From Bisporella sp. PMI_857 (lineage: Eukaryota > Ascomycota > Leotiomycetes > Helotiales > Helotiaceae): a stretch of DNA of 64,000 nt. Below, piece after piece: positions 10,808-24,072 of the stretch. The DNA lies in the NCBI GenBank assembly GCA_021307315.1, contig JAJSPD010000016.1, positions 496,001-560,000 on the forward strand, given 5' to 3'. Each line of letters starts with the position of its first letter. Within the stretch, counting starts at the first letter, position 1. The translations under genes were made by a program, and so were the position numbers. The notes under the pieces are model-generated. The model worked only from the letters and a program-made list of their open reading frames with translations, searched no databases and was not told the origin of the DNA.

Positions 10808-12992
10808 TCACCTTTCATCTTCACCACCTCTGCTCAGCGCATCATCTCTCACCCATTGCTCCAACCTTGCACCCACATCACCAACCAGACTCTCATACTG
10901 TGGACCGGGAAAGAAAAGCCCGCAATGAGCACCGACCTCGTCCACTCCTTCCATATATACCCTGACCCAGCACTTATCTCGCCTCCCATTAGTTTCTGGT
11001 GGCAGCATACAGAACTTCTTGTCCCTCTTCGGCTTGCTCTCCTCAGCGGCCGCCGCAACCGACGATTGTCGCTCTCGTGGTTCTGGATTTACGGTCGCGC
11101 GTCTTTTTTCTCCTTCTTTTTCTTCTCGGAGGCGTAATTTCTCCAGGGCTTTAAGCTGTTTTTCTTGCTCCTGACGAGATTTCTTCTCACGCTTCTCAAC
11201 AACCTTCTCGCGGTCCCTGATCGCGTTTTCACGATCTTTGATAGCTTGCTGGTAGGCTTTCGTGACCCTTTTATACTCTTTCTCAGCGATTTTGCGATCA
11301 TCTTTATCCGTGTAGATACTCGGATCGATGGGGGCAGGTTCAGCCGGCATAGGTGGAATGGGTGGGAGTGCTTCTGATAGCTGCCGCTGTATCTCATCCG
11401 TAGGTGGGTCTCCTCCTGGACTATTTGTAGTTTGAACAGGAGCGATGTAAGGCTCATCATCCCCTATGGGTATTGAGTCAATGTGTTGCAACTCCGGCGG
11501 CTCTTGCATGCCATTTCGGATCCCCGAGCTCTCGCCTAGATGCTGCATTTGCGCCTCGACAGGCGATCCCTCTGGTGCATCCTCCAGCTTCTTTGGAGTT
11601 ACAACGCCATCACGATGCTCACCGACAGATATTCTTGGCGTTGCAATAGGAGAGTGACCACGATTGGGACTTAAAGTCATGTCTTGCATCTCAACTTCGG
11701 TTGGCCGAAGATTTCCATCCCTGTCCAGCATCTGGCCAGGTGGTATTTTGGGTGACTTTGGAGCCTTGGGCCGACCAGTGCTTGCAGTGTAATAATTTGT
11801 GAATCTTACCCTCCTTGTCGGAGGCTGGTAGCCAGGGCCAGTATGAGTCTGTGGCTTCACATCCTCCAGAGAACGCAACTTGCCATATCGGTTCTTCAAG
11901 CCTGGATAATCTGCTAAACATCCTCCGAATTCTAAGTGAGACACGAAATATTGCTTTGTGGCCGATGTTAATCCGTCTGAATGCTTGTTTACAAAGTGTA
12001 GAAAATTCGCCCATCCCTTCCTCTCAGTTATACGGACATCATTAGGAAACGGAGGATTGAAGTATGGATCATTTGCTGACGGACTTGACAGGGGCGATAT
12101 ACTGCTACTCAATGTGCTGAGTGGCAAAGAAACTTCAGAGGGAGCTATTGAAGAGTGGCTGCTGGATGCGTAGCCTGATGAGGAAGCCGATAACGTATTG
12201 GGAACTAAGGGATTGATTTCCCCATTTGCGGCATTGTGTTGATTCGACCCAGGTGGATCTGGAGCTGGCCGGAAGAGACTCCCTATACCGCTTACCACTA
12301 CCCCAGGGTGCATTCCCAAGAAAGGAGTGTCAAAACTGATGGTCCCTAAAATCTGGTGCCGAAAAGGTTTTCCAGCAGCAGGTGATCTTGGTGGCAGCAG
12401 AGCAACTTCTGCTGCTAGTATTCCACCCATGCTGTGGCCTAGGAGAACAATATCTGTATTCTTATTCTCATGGGGTTCCAACCTTCAGATTATTAGTCAA
12501 AGCCAGCTGAAAAGTATGAACGTACCAATGACTAAAGTCATCTCTAGCAAAGTCTATCGCTTTTCTTGATTTGTACCTAGGATATATCTTTGTATGTACA
12601 ACATGTGTTTCCGCGAGAGAAATCGTACACAGATTATGAACGTGTGCAGGGAAACTTTGGAAACTCGTTTCGTTTCCCATGAAACCATGGATATATATGA
12701 GTAGCAAGGTTCGACGTCCATCTCGACCATCTTGTGCCGATTCAGCAGGACGTAAAGAATGCGTTGAAGATGATCTGGGATCATTCGACTGCCATTGCTG
12801 AGAAATTAACCTGCTTCTCCTGGCATCATCCTCAGAGTATGGTGGAGGAGCATGACTTTGGGAAGAAGGATTGCGGGGTGGTAGGGGGGGTGGCCTCTGA
12901 TGCCTGGGCGGTGGTTGGAGTGATGACGAGGGAGAAGGGGATCTCGGCTGATCCTGACGAGCCTTCTCGGCCAACTGAGCTAGCGTGGCCAT
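10808..12992 (-). CDS. ROG1-type (DUF676) serine lipase/esterase
   Basis: Exons 12992-12526 and 12482-10808 (43-bp intron); 713 residues. After a proline-rich N-terminus of ~95 residues the alpha/beta-hydrolase begins with LLLIYIHGFMGNETSF (oxyanion-side HG). The nucleophile elbow GHSMGG lies at 171-176, with Ser173 the likely catalytic serine. The splice joins DFSHW to LEPHENKNTDIVLLG. The C-terminal half is unlike the short bacterial members. It has a Ser/Pro-rich linker and a long, charged coiled-coil-like stretch (about residues 520-610, repeated DREN/REK patterns) before a conserved-looking end (KKFCMLPPETNG, CWVRVYMEGVDEVGAH). DUF676 enzymes act on membrane lipids; the substrate here is unknown. 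The gene is divergent from the mucin-like membrane protein upstream. Confidence 0.85.
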
Positions 12993-14362
12993 TTGATATA
13001 GAATTGGGGAATTCTATGGGTTTAGTTTTGATTTTGAATCTGATTGCGGTGGCATGGTTTGTGGGTATGTTCTGTTTCGACAATTGGTGTTATTGTTGAT
13101 AGGGGGGTACCAAGATTTCCATGGCGGGGCAGAACTGCCAATGCGAGGCATTCAAGGTTCGCTCCCAATGATGTCAGTATGAACATTTTGCCAGAATGAT
13201 TCGAAGACTGATGATTATAACAGTAGTAAATAAAATACTTCACTATGGCTATATTTTGATTAAGCATTATCATTATTATCATCATCGCAACTCAATTGCT
13301 ATACCTAGAGAGTTCGTTTTTACGATAACATTTATTGTGTGTGGGTACCGTCATTGTGATCAAGCTCGAGTAATGCAGATTTCTCGTAAAAAAGAAAGGG
13401 GGTAGCGCTCCACGATAGCCTTTTTAGGAAGTTCGTATTGTATTTCATAGCGTAGTACAAACACATATACACGAACTTTAAAAGGCATAAAGCAATGCAA
13501 TACGATGCTGCTTTGATTTCTCATCATGGCGTCCTTTGGCATTCAATAGACTCAGGCATGTGGCTAAATAAAAGTACCGGACTTAATATGAATGATATTA
13601 TTGAAAACATTCTCTTGGAAGTGTGATCTCTCTGGATAGAAATAGCTACGAATCATCTTTAAATCTTGGTGCCTCTTCTTTTTCTTTTCTTTTTCTCTAT
13701 TTTTTCCCCTTTTTTTCGTTCACCAACTTTACATTAGATGTTTGGTTTGGTTTTTTTTTGTTATGTTTTGCTTTGTTTGTTTTGCTTTGTTTTGTTTGTA
13801 TAGTAGTTTTGCTGCTGCTCCACATGTGTCTTCATTAAAAAAGAGCCTCATCGCAAAATCGGATGGTGGCGGTGGTTCGTCTTTTAATTAACACTTTTCC
13901 CGTTCATAATATTCATAATAATAAGAATGTTAATGACACTTCACTATCCTACAATACTACTGTTCTACAGTACTGGATTGGAATTTCTTCACAAGATGCT
14001 GACGAATGAACAGGAGATGACCTTCGGCCGTTACTGGGGTTCTACACCAATTGACCAGTCATGTCATACACAGCAGATTACCTGGTGGACCAATTTACTA
14101 GGGTCCAAAGCTATTTCAGGGATTTGAACCACTAAATGTGCCTCTAGCGAGATTTGATGCCAAGACCCATGCCCCCCGATCACCTTTCTTACCTTTCTGC
14201 CTTTTCCCACTTTGGCTCCACCACCCACCAAACTACAACCTAACCTCGTCGTCCTCACCCTTCCCGTCTTTCCCACGACATCACGGTCATGAGTTGACGC
14301 CAACTCTGCTCAACGCGTTCATCCTCAGGAAGCGCTGTAGATACAGCAGCAGAGGAGTCGCC
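12993..14362. promoter_or_regulatory. long divergent intergenic region with pyrimidine-rich tract
   Basis: Separates the lipase (-) from the membrane protein (+). It holds a low-complexity T/CT-rich patch (about 13671-13805) with TTTTGCTTTG-like repeats. No gene is supported. An upstream exon of the membrane-protein gene could lie here. Confidence 0.4.
13671..13805. repeat. T-rich low-complexity tract
   Basis: Runs of T and CT followed by imperfect TTTGCTTTGT repeats on the plus strand. Short open frames through it are composition artefacts. Confidence 0.7.
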
Positions 14363-15873
14363 ATGAGACCCGCCGAGCCATCACTCCTTCTGGCGAAGCA
14401 CGACATTGCTCATCGAGAGCACAACCACAACCATAATCACAGCCATCAACATCGCAAATTGCATAAGCGTCAAGCTGCAGGAACAGGATCTGTGGAGATT
14501 GTTGAGGTCGTTCAGACAGTCTCGGTCATCCAGCGAATTGATGTCGACGCCAATGGAAACACTGTCGCAACATTATACACACCGGTGCCCCAGTCTGAGG
14601 CTGCTAATCCAACTCTAACGGACGCATCACCAACCCCTTCTGGGAGCGACCCCACGGTTTCTCAAGCACCACTGCCCGACTCAACACAACCTACAACATC
14701 AGGTTCAAGTCCTGAACCAACATTGTCTCCAACCTCTGGCACAAGCTTAGATCCAGCTTTGCCGTCCGCTCTTTCACCAACTTCTACCTTTCCGTCGCTC
14801 ATTGTTAGCTCCAACTCGACCAATCGTGAGTCGCATAGATCAATCATATCTGAAATTATCTAATCATTGCTCTAGCATTGTCAAGCTCGACAAGCGGCTT
14901 GCCCACAAACTTGTTCCCTACCTTCTCAAACTCGAGCATATCAAGTACTGGCTCTGTCAAAGTAACACTCACATACCTTACCTCATCGAGCTCCCCAAAC
15001 TTTAGGGGCTCCGGGACTTCGACTTCCTCAGCTTTATTCTCTGATTCGACATCAAACCCCTCGTCAGACAGTGCTGGAGGATTCATTGCTGGTGCGACAG
15101 GTGTTGATACCGGCGCGACATCGTCTAGTACTGCAGATGCAGATGGATCCTCAAAATCTGGAAATAACAGCGCCACTCCAACCCCAGTCATAATCGGCAG
15201 TGTTGTCAGCAGTATAGCAGGCGCCGCGGTTCTGGTTTTAATCTTGTTGTTCATATGGCGATGGAGGAAGCGGAATCGTAGCATGATTCAACTCGGGAAT
15301 GGTGATTCTGGTCCAGCTGCTATACGAGAAGCTCCATCTTCCCCGCCAGCGGGAGGTATGATGGTAGAGCGTCGGTCATTTGCAAACGCTGTACCTGCTG
15401 CGCTTGCAAGTTTGACCGGAATGAAACGGTATTCTCATAGAACTGAGAGAGATACCATCTCCTCAACTGCAGGTAGCGAGCGAGGATTCTATCGTGTCTC
15501 AGGGAGGAAGATACCATCCGTGCTGCACTCGGGAGGGGATGGTTATGGCGGTGACTATACTGATGAGCCAATGCCACCTATTCGTGATGAGAGAGCACTC
15601 AGCAACTCATCTTGGTATAGGGACTCACAAGGCTTCTCTGGGGGTCCTGGAACTCCAGCCATATCCAAGTTAAACCTGGGAATGGTATCAACGTCGAGAG
15701 ACAGTGGCATACCCTACACACGACCCAGTCCTGCCCGGACGCCTGTGATAGAACATGGACCTTTCATGGATATACCCATCAACCCATCACCACCACGCCG
15801 CCCTGATGATTTGGGAAGATCTCACCCCTCACAGGATGGATCTCACGCATCAAGATTTACCGAGGAGGTCTGA
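14363..15873 (+). CDS. mucin-like single-pass membrane protein
   Basis: Exons 14363-14825 and 14876-15873 (50-bp intron); 486 residues. The only in-frame ATG is at 14363. Just after it lies a His/Asn-rich segment (HNHNHNHSHQHRKLHKR) ending in a Kex2-like KR. A Ser/Thr/Pro-rich, presumably O-glycosylated ectodomain follows, then one membrane segment near residues 260-282 (PVIIGSVVSSIAGAAVLVLI) and a ~200-residue cytoplasmic tail. This layout resembles Mid2/Wsc-like wall sensors, but no WSC or other named domain is seen. No signal peptide is visible at this ATG. Either a short upstream exon is missing, or the His-rich segment is a propeptide whose signal sequence is encoded farther upstream. 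Function not assigned. Confidence 0.65.
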
Positions 15874-17773
15874 AAGGAGCATTTTATCTGTTTCGAAACT
15901 CGGGCTCCTACGGGTTTGATTGGTGGTCTGGATGACGTACGAATTTTCTTTTTTTTTTCCCTGTCAATATTCACTTCTGAGCATTGCCAGCGGATCTGCT
16001 TTCTTTATCAAGGCTTGCCTGGATATTTTCGTACCTGGCCCACTTTTTTGCATCTAAAAGGCGTTACTTTCCATTCCTGTTCTTATTTTTTGATACCAGG
16101 AGTGCTGGAAAGAAGATCTGATCTCATATGTTGCGTGCCATGGATCAGAGGCCAATCTCCTTGGTTACAGATGGCGAGCTAGGCCTTTGGGGCTGGGGAC
16201 CATGAAATGTTATCAAGTGGGATGTGTGTGATGTATGTGGGAGATGGATTTAATATTTGTCCGGGTCTGTACCACTTGTATATTACAGGGTCGAGCTCTA
16301 TTGAGGGTTGCCCTACCAGGCTGCGGGAGGAAATAAATAATGTCAATGTCCAAATGAACTCTAATAGCCCATAGCTTCTCTCTGATCCAGCCTAGTCAAA
16401 ACTTCAATGCATCCCTTTCATCAGGAGCATACAAGTCTTGGGGAGTTGGAAAGCCAAGCTTTCTGTCGGTAGATATCGATATCACGCCAGACACAAAACG
16501 CCTACCAACCGTGCCACGTTGTGAGCCTGCGTGATGCCATCACATATGACACAGAAAATATTTGTCACATTGAGCAATTCCCCAATCCCCGTTCGCCTTA
16601 AGACCCACAACCGCACGGCTGGTATTCGGATCGTTGCGTGTTCAGTCGTGCGAAAATCGTGAAAGGGGGGGATATGGTCTTCGGATTCTAGATCATGGCG
16701 TTTCATCTGCGTCTGAAAGGTGGGAAAATGTGATACAGGTTTACCCTTTTTTAGCGACGGGGTGGCGACGTTAACCCTCCCCCCCATGCCTCGTCTTCTC
16801 TTTTGTGAAAAGAGCGTTCTCGTAGCTTGATGCGAATGGACGAGGGTTGGTTCTACTTTTCATGATTTGGAAGAGCTGAAAAGGGCTGACGGGAGATGAG
16901 TTATTTTTGAGCCGTTCGGAGGAGGGTGGTGGTGCTGATGCTGATGCTGCTGATGCTGATGTTCAGGTACGGCCTGTAGGCTTTTCTTATTTCTTCCCTA
17001 TGTTGATCTACCGTGACCAGTAGATCCAACCTTGCAACCCCGGTCTCGTACAGATCATCCGCTCATTGGATGCGTATTGGGGGTGGTAGCTGCGGATTGG
17101 GCTTGGAATTCATAACCTTATTTGCACGTCCCTGCCTATGGCGCCAAAACGTCGCAGGTATGGCTTTTCTACCAACACCGGTGTATTGGAGTTTCCGAGC
17201 GTTGATGGTGTGCTCTTCTGGTGAGAAGGAGGCGCAGCACCTTGTTGATACAGGACACATCTGCAATGCACTGATCTGCGGCGGCTTCCCTACCATAGCG
17301 ATGCGCGGAGATCTGGGAATGGGGTTTGAGAAGAAAAGAAAAGAACGTTGTTACATAGAGCTGTTTTATTACTCTTAGTGTGAAGGTGATGCCCCCTCCG
17401 GCATTGGAAGGAGAGCGAGAAATCCGACGTCGGGACTTCTTCCATAGTCTCTACGTGTGCATGATAAGGATATTCCTAACTTTTAATTCTATAACTTCTA
17501 TTCTTGTTTCTATTTTGTGAACTTGAATGCTCTTGAATTGAGGCGTCAAAGCACCCTATAACAAGGTGTAAATACCCTGGCTCCTTTTCTCGCGTCGGGA
17601 CTTAAGAGGGCCACAGACCGGCTATAAGCAACCCACCAGCCGAATACGCAGCAGGCTACGCTTTAATCTACGGCCGCCAACGGTGGTCCAAATCCAAGTC
17701 TTCCTCCTAAGAAAGACCTCAATTCTTGCAGACATCAACCTCGCTCTCTAATGGTAGTCGCCCAACGTTCATA
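15874..17773. other. long intergenic region / 5' region of Zn2Cys6 regulator
   Basis: About 1.9 kb without a supportable gene. It contains a poly-T patch near 15950, a TGATGC-type short repeat at about 16928-16960, and the likely long 5' leader of the downstream regulator. Short open frames show no family resemblance. Confidence 0.45.
16928..16960. repeat. GCTGAT short tandem repeat
   Basis: Imperfect hexamer repeats (GGTGCTGATGCTGATGCTGC and on) upstream of the regulator gene. Confidence 0.7.
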
Positions 17774-20718
17774 ATGATGGATCCACGTCATGACCATGGC
17801 TTCCAAATGCCACATATGCAACCGCCCCAATTGATGAACCCCCCACCTCAGATCTTTGGAGCATATGATCATGAGGGATTGCCTCTGGCTGCCAGCTTAC
17901 CAGATATGTCTGGGTCGATTTTTGGAGATGGGACGCTGCTGGATGAGAGTAACGAGGCGAAAAGGCGGAGGATTGCAAGGGTATGGTCACCGTAGTTGCG
18001 GGATGGCGAAGGTCTAAGTACCGGAAGCTGACGGGATATAGGCTTGCGACATGTGCAGGAAGAAGAAGATCAAGTGCGATGGGAAGATGCCGGCTTGTAC
18101 ACATTGTATAAATTATAAGACGGAGTGCGTGTTTACGCAGGTGGAGAAGAAGAGGAACCCACCAAAAGGGTGCGTCCGACACTAACAGGAATTGTTGAAC
18201 TACTACTGACAACGGACCAGGGCGAAGTATATCGAGGGCCTGGAGAATAGATTGGGGAGAATGGAAAGCCTGCTCAGGTTATCCGGTATGTTGAGACTAT
18301 ATGCGGGATATCCGGACTTATGCGTTTTTACATGCACGGAAACTAACATGGTGCAGGACTGCTTAGCGAGGACGACAATGGCCGGACGGATTTGGGAACG
18401 TTGGAGAAGAGGTTAGCAGAGAAGGCGCAATCGAGGAGAGCTTCTGCGGTGCCTGGATCAGATCCAGCCTCACCGTCGCACTCGCATACTCAGTCGCATA
18501 ACACTCCTAATGATGCAGCAAGCGGTTCGACACCACGAAGTGCGCTGGCATCTCCGGAGCCACATCCACATCCACAACCTTCTCAGACCAAAGCCGGAGA
18601 GACTCGGGCGAGCACTGCCGAACCAGAAAAACCTGCGGAGGAAGTCGAGCAATTGTCTGATATGATGTGCTCCCTTGTTACAAACAACTGTGGAGAAACT
18701 CGTTATATAGGGTCTTCCTCCGGGTTCTCCATCTTCTCACCTAAGGGTATACAGTGGGTCAACCAGAAGACCGGAGATTCCTCCTTCCAAGAAATGATAA
18801 GCGCCTCATCTGTGGATGACAACAAATGGATGTACTGGAAGCCAGAAGTTTTCGGAGATATCTTCAAGCGGCGTATATTCCGGCAGCTACCACCAAAGGC
18901 TGAGGCTGTTTCATTGTTGAAGGACTTTTTTGAGAACTTCAATTGCATGTTCCCACTATTCCATCAGCCGACTTTCATGCATCTAGTCGAGCGACAGTAT
19001 TCGAGAGACCCATATGAAGGATCGGGATGGTGGGCTAGTCTCAACGTTGCTCTAGCTATTGCTCACAGACTCCGTGTTATGAGTAATCTCGTGCCACAGG
19101 AAGAAGATGAGAAGGCTTGGGGTTATCTAAAGAATGCCCTGGCCGTGTTCACGGAACTCACTCTCCGAAATACTGATTTACTAAGCGTACAGGCAATTCT
19201 AGGGATGGCATTGTTCTTGCAGGGCACGCCTAATCCTCAGCCTAGTTTTTTTATGGTTGCGGCTGCCATACGAGCCTCTCACAGCATTGGGCTGCACAAA
19301 CGCGGTTCTGGCTTCAACCTAAATCCCGTGGAGATAGAGCAGAGGAAGCGAGTCTTCTGGATTGGCTACATGCTGGACAAAGATATCTGCTTGAGATCGG
19401 GGCGACCACCAGTGCAGGATGATGATGATATGAACGTGGAGCTTCCGTCTGAGGATCCAGAGGACAATATAGGGAACATTCCACTAGCTGATGGCAAGGG
19501 AAAAGTCAACTTATTCCGCCTGATGTGCGAGTTCGCTACTATTGAAAGTAAAGTATACAAACAGCTATATTCGGTCAAGGCATCCAAACAATCTGATGGA
19601 GAACTTCTCAATACAATTGGCGAACTGGATCATCAGCTCGAGGAGTGGAAAGACAGTATTCCTGTGGACTTCCGCCCAGAACATGAAATCAAGGCTTCTC
19701 ACACGCCACTCATTCTCCATGTCGTTGTTCTTCACTTCGCTTACTACAACTGCCTCACTACTATTCATCGAATGTCGATCCACCACGGATATTGGACGAG
19801 TCGCCTGTCCAATTATGCCATTCAAGGCTTGAATGCGAAGCCCCTCAATCCTCGTGTCTTTTCCTCGGCGGCGTTGTGTGTTTCTGCAGCTCGAGCTTCG
19901 ATACATTTAATCAAATATGTTCCGCAAGGGGACTTTTCTTGCGTTTGGTAAGAATCGCCATACATGATAAGGCGGGCATAATAGCTAACGGAACTAGGCT
20001 CATTCTATATTTTCCCGTTTCTGCTCTTGTAACATTATTCGGAAATATTCTACAGAATCCACAGGATCCTCGAGCTCGATCAGATGTGCGGTTAATGAAT
20101 CTTGTGGTTAGCTTCTTATCCATGCTGAACTCAGATGAAGAGAATGGAGGAGTGCGAAGAATGTTGGGAGTTTGCTCAGAGTTCGAGAGAATTGCAAAGG
20201 TTGTGCTTGACAAAGCCGAAAAAGAGTCATCGTCAAGGAGGAAGCGCAAAACCCATGACGATCCTAAAACCAAAATGTCACATCCACAACAACTACCACA
20301 GACTCCCTTGATGAACAGTGGGCCGACACCAATGTCGGGCGTATTCTCTCCTAGCTTGTCGAACCACAATCTGCAAAGCGGATATAGTCCCAATACAATG
20401 AACGGATCACCAAATTCTGGAGTCTGGCAGACTGACTACGGAAATGGAACAGAATACATGACACCAACCAACCATGGTATGACACCCTTCGCTGATATGC
20501 AGGGATATACAAATGGCAACGAGATTAACTCACCATTGACTACAAATTCGTTCCAGCAGCCATTTGTACCTCAGGATTTATGGCAAATGCCAATGACTCT
20601 GGAATGGGATTGGGCGGAAATGACGGGCGACCAATACCCTAGTTTTGAAAATGGGTTGGTGGGAGATCCAAATCTGCATAGTGCGAATAATCAGCATTTA
20701 CAGCATCAAGGGCGATGA
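17774..20718 (+). CDS. Zn2Cys6 transcription factor with fungal_trans domain
   Basis: Exons 17774-17980, 18042-18169, 18221-18285, 18357-19947, 19998-20718; 903 residues. The binuclear zinc cluster spans exon 2: C71, C74, C81, C88, C91 and C98, in [15 protein letters not shown] and [13 protein letters not shown] linker and coiled-coil dimerisation element ([19 protein letters not shown]) cross introns 2 and 3. The fungal-specific middle homology domain occupies roughly residues 290-650 ([37 protein letters not shown]). The C-terminus is Asn/Gln/Pro-rich, as in activation domains. Of the two ATGs at 17774 and 17777 the first is used. The target pathway is not inferable. Its strong conservation and four small introns suggest a conserved rather than cluster-specific regulator. 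Confidence 0.9.
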
Positions 20719-21378
20719 TCATTACGTTACTTCTTTACTAAAGCACGTTACGAGTTACGACGGCCTCTGAATTTGTGGATATATCATTTTGTGGGAAGCG
20801 CATGGTGTTGGAGATTGAAGGACTATTTGTTGTTACCTGGTACTATGTATCAAAATGATAATTTGGGGATACTGGGAAGCGAATCTCTACTTTTGAGACA
20901 AGGATAGTTTTGTTTGAGGTAATTTCTACCAAAGCTCAGTTGACGCTCGACGTCTCTGTATAAAGAATGGAACTATAATAGTACCACATATACCTCTTTC
21001 TTCAAGTAGCGTTTTAAACAGTGATGAGCATAAAAGCATTGTGTCCGGATTCATAAAATTATTTTTGATTCCACCCTGCCGATACCATGAACACTTAGAG
21101 GTAGATGTGAGGTCGAGGATTAGTCATGCAGGTGGAGCCGGCGTTACTAAAGTCCGAAGACCATCCGACATTTTTAGCTCATATCCAAATCTATGACACA
21201 CGAATCGATGTTTTCCTTCCAGATCCTTCTGAGCATCAACATCAGACAATTATCTCCAATGACACGGTGATATCGATAAAGTCATATCTTAGTGGCTTGC
21301 CAATTTCCCTCCTCACTACATCTCGAAGCTCCAGCAAGCCCGAAGCTCGCTCTGCTAGGCGTGTTGCATTCGCCAAGT
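20719..21378. other. intergenic
   Basis: 3' region of the regulator and promoter of the m-AAA protease. Nothing else recognised. Confidence 0.5.
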
Positions 21379-24072
21379 ATGAGTGCGATTTTACGGCAGT
21401 CCGGCGCCATCGCACGACAGACATTATGTGCCGGCGCACGAACGGGCCTTCGCACGAGTAGGATTGCACCTCTGAGCGCGAGGATAGCGCTGCAGAGCGT
21501 AAGGTCGTCGAGGCTGTATTCCACCCAACCCACACCACCGAAGAAGGAAGATGAAAGCGGTGGCCTGAAAGACAAGAAAGCCGGCAGCCCGCCTTCCCAG
21601 GATGGCAAATCGCCAGAAGGGAATGAGGCGGGCGAGCCGGAGTTGGCGAAGGGCATGACCAGGCTGAGTCCAGAGGACGTGAAAGCCGTGGAGGAATTGA
21701 TGGAGATGTTGAAGAAGGGGCTTCCAGCGGGACAAGCGGAGGTTATTTCGAAGGCGTTCGAGAATATTAAGAACGAGGGGGTGCCGACGGAGTTGAAGCA
21801 GCTGATGGATGAGACTAAAGGGAAGCCCATGAAGCTCGGGACAGTGGCTAGGTTGATGAGATTGACGACGCAGATGGCGAGGAAGCAGGCGGAGAGGGAA
21901 GTCAATAGGGACCAGGCCAAGGCGGACGGCAAGACTGAGGAGGGAAACGCTACCCCTCCGCCTGGGGGACCCAACTTCGAAAGCAACCAAAGCAAGAAAG
22001 GACCTGGTGGACCAGAGTTCAAGATTCAGGATGTGAAGCTCGACTTTAGCACGATTCTGCTCACGGCTTTTGTCTCTTGGCTTCTTTATGGATTGGTCGT
22101 GCCTGGCGATACTGGACGGGATATCTCGTATCAGGAGTTCAGGAATACGTTCTTTGACAAGGGGTTAGTGGAGAAGTTAGTAGTTAATCAGAGCGGCCGA
22201 GTCCGGGTGGATCTTCATCGTGAAGCCGTTGCTGCTATGTATCCTGACTCTCCTGCTACGAACCCGAACTTTCACTATTATTTCTCTATTGGGTCTGTGG
22301 AAGCTTTTGAGCGTAAGTTGGACCAAGCACAAGATGAGCTTCATATCCCTAGCGCGGAGCGCATTCCGGTCAGTTACGCCACGGAGAGCAATACAGTGTT
22401 CAACCTACTGATGAATTTCGGCCCAACATTACTATTCGTTGGAGTTCTCTACTTCTTCTCGCGCCGTGCCGGTGGTGGAGGTGGAGGCAGTGGAGTCTTC
22501 AGCATGGGCAAGAGTCGTGCAAAGCAATTCAACCATGAGACAGATATCAAGGTCAAATTCAAGGATGTTGCTGGTATGGACGAGGCTAAGCAGGAAATCA
22601 TGGAATTCGTTGCCTTTCTAAAGACGCCAGAACAATTCCAACGATTAGGCGCTAAGATTCCCCGAGGAGCCATTCTTTCTGGGCCGCCTGGTACTGGTAA
22701 GACTCTTCTGGCTAAGGCAACTGCTGGAGAGTCCGGCGTGCCTTTCTTCAGTGTCAGTGGTTCTGAGTTCGTCGAAATGTTCGTCGGAGTTGGCGCCTCC
22801 AGAGTTCGCGACCTCTTCGCAAACGCGAGAAAGAACACGCCGTGTATCATCTTCATCGATGAAATTGATGCCGTCGGCCGAGCGCGTGGAAAGAGTTCAG
22901 GATTTGGCGGTGGAAATGATGAACGAGAAGCAACACTTAACCAGATCTTGACTGAGATGGATGGTTTCAACACCTCGGAACAGGTGATTGTCCTTGCTGG
23001 CACGAACAGACCGGATATTCTAGATAAGGCGCTTCTGCGACCTGGTCGTTTCGATAGACATATTGCCATTGATCGGCCAACGATGGAAGGGAGGAAGCAA
23101 ATTTTCAATGTGCATGTTGCTAGGATTGTTACGAACGAGGATGTGGATCATCTTACTGGGCGTTTGGCGGCTTTGACGCCTGGATTCTCTGGTGCGGATA
23201 TTGCTAACTGTGTCAATGAGGCGGCCTTAATAGGTATGTTTGTGTTTTCTCTCAAACTGAGTAATCGCTAACATCACGTAGCTGCTCGAACTCGAGCCAA
23301 GTCCGTAGAGATGTTCCACTTTGAGCAAGCGATTGAACGCGTTATTGGAGGACTAGAAAAGAAGTCGCTCGTTCTCTCACCAGAGGAGAAGAGGACCGTT
23401 GCCTACCATGAAGCTGGCCATGCAATCTGCGGTTGGTACTTCAAGTGGGCAGACCCTCTGCTCAAAGTATCTATCATCCCACGTGGCCAAGGAGCTCTCG
23501 GATACGCACAATATCTTCCAGCCGGCGATACCTATCTTATGAATGTCAACCAGCTCATGGACCGCATGGCCATGACGCTTGGTGGCCGTGTCTCCGAAGA
23601 ACTACACTTCGACAATGTGACAACTGGCGGCTCCGACGATTTCAACAAGGTTACACGTATGGCGACCTCTATGGTCACCAAATGGGGTATGAGCAAGAAG
23701 CTCGGCCCACTTCATTTTGAAGACAACGAACAACAACTTCACAAGCCTTTCGCGGAAGCTACCGCGCAGATGATTGATTCAGAAGTGCGCCGTATTGTTG
23801 ACGAAGCATACAAGCAATGTAAAGACCTGCTTACAGAGAAGAAAGCAGAGATTGGCATTGTCGCAGAAGAGTTACTGGCGAAGGAGGTTTTGGGACGAGA
23901 AGATATGGTGCGCTTACTAGGCAAGAGACCATTTGACGATAATAAGGAGTTTGCGAAGTACTTCTCAGGCGGGACGTTGGGACAGAAGAGTGCGCCGCCA
24001 CCACCGCCAAACGAGAGCACGGATGCCCCGCCTGAGGCGCCTGCGCCTGCTTTCAAAAGGTTATGGAAATAA
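21379..24072 (+). CDS. YTA12: mitochondrial m-AAA protease (AFG3/YTA12 family)
   Basis: Exons 21379-23233 and 23282-24072; 881 residues. The ATG at 21379 is chosen because it starts an Arg-rich presequence ([19 protein letters not shown]... SRLYSTQ); an earlier in-frame ATG adds non-presequence residues. Two membrane segments (near 226-242 and 342-360) flank an intermembrane-space domain. The AAA module has Walker A GPPGTGKT (from 435), Walker [10 protein letters not shown] and the SRH ([19 protein letters not shown]). The FtsH-type zinc protease site HEAGH is at 661-665, after the intron. These hexamers degrade misfolded inner-membrane proteins and mature ribosomal and other precursors. I cannot decide by eye between the Yta12 and Afg3 paralogues, so the symbol is provisional. 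The C-terminus ends in a Pro-rich tail. Confidence 0.93.
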
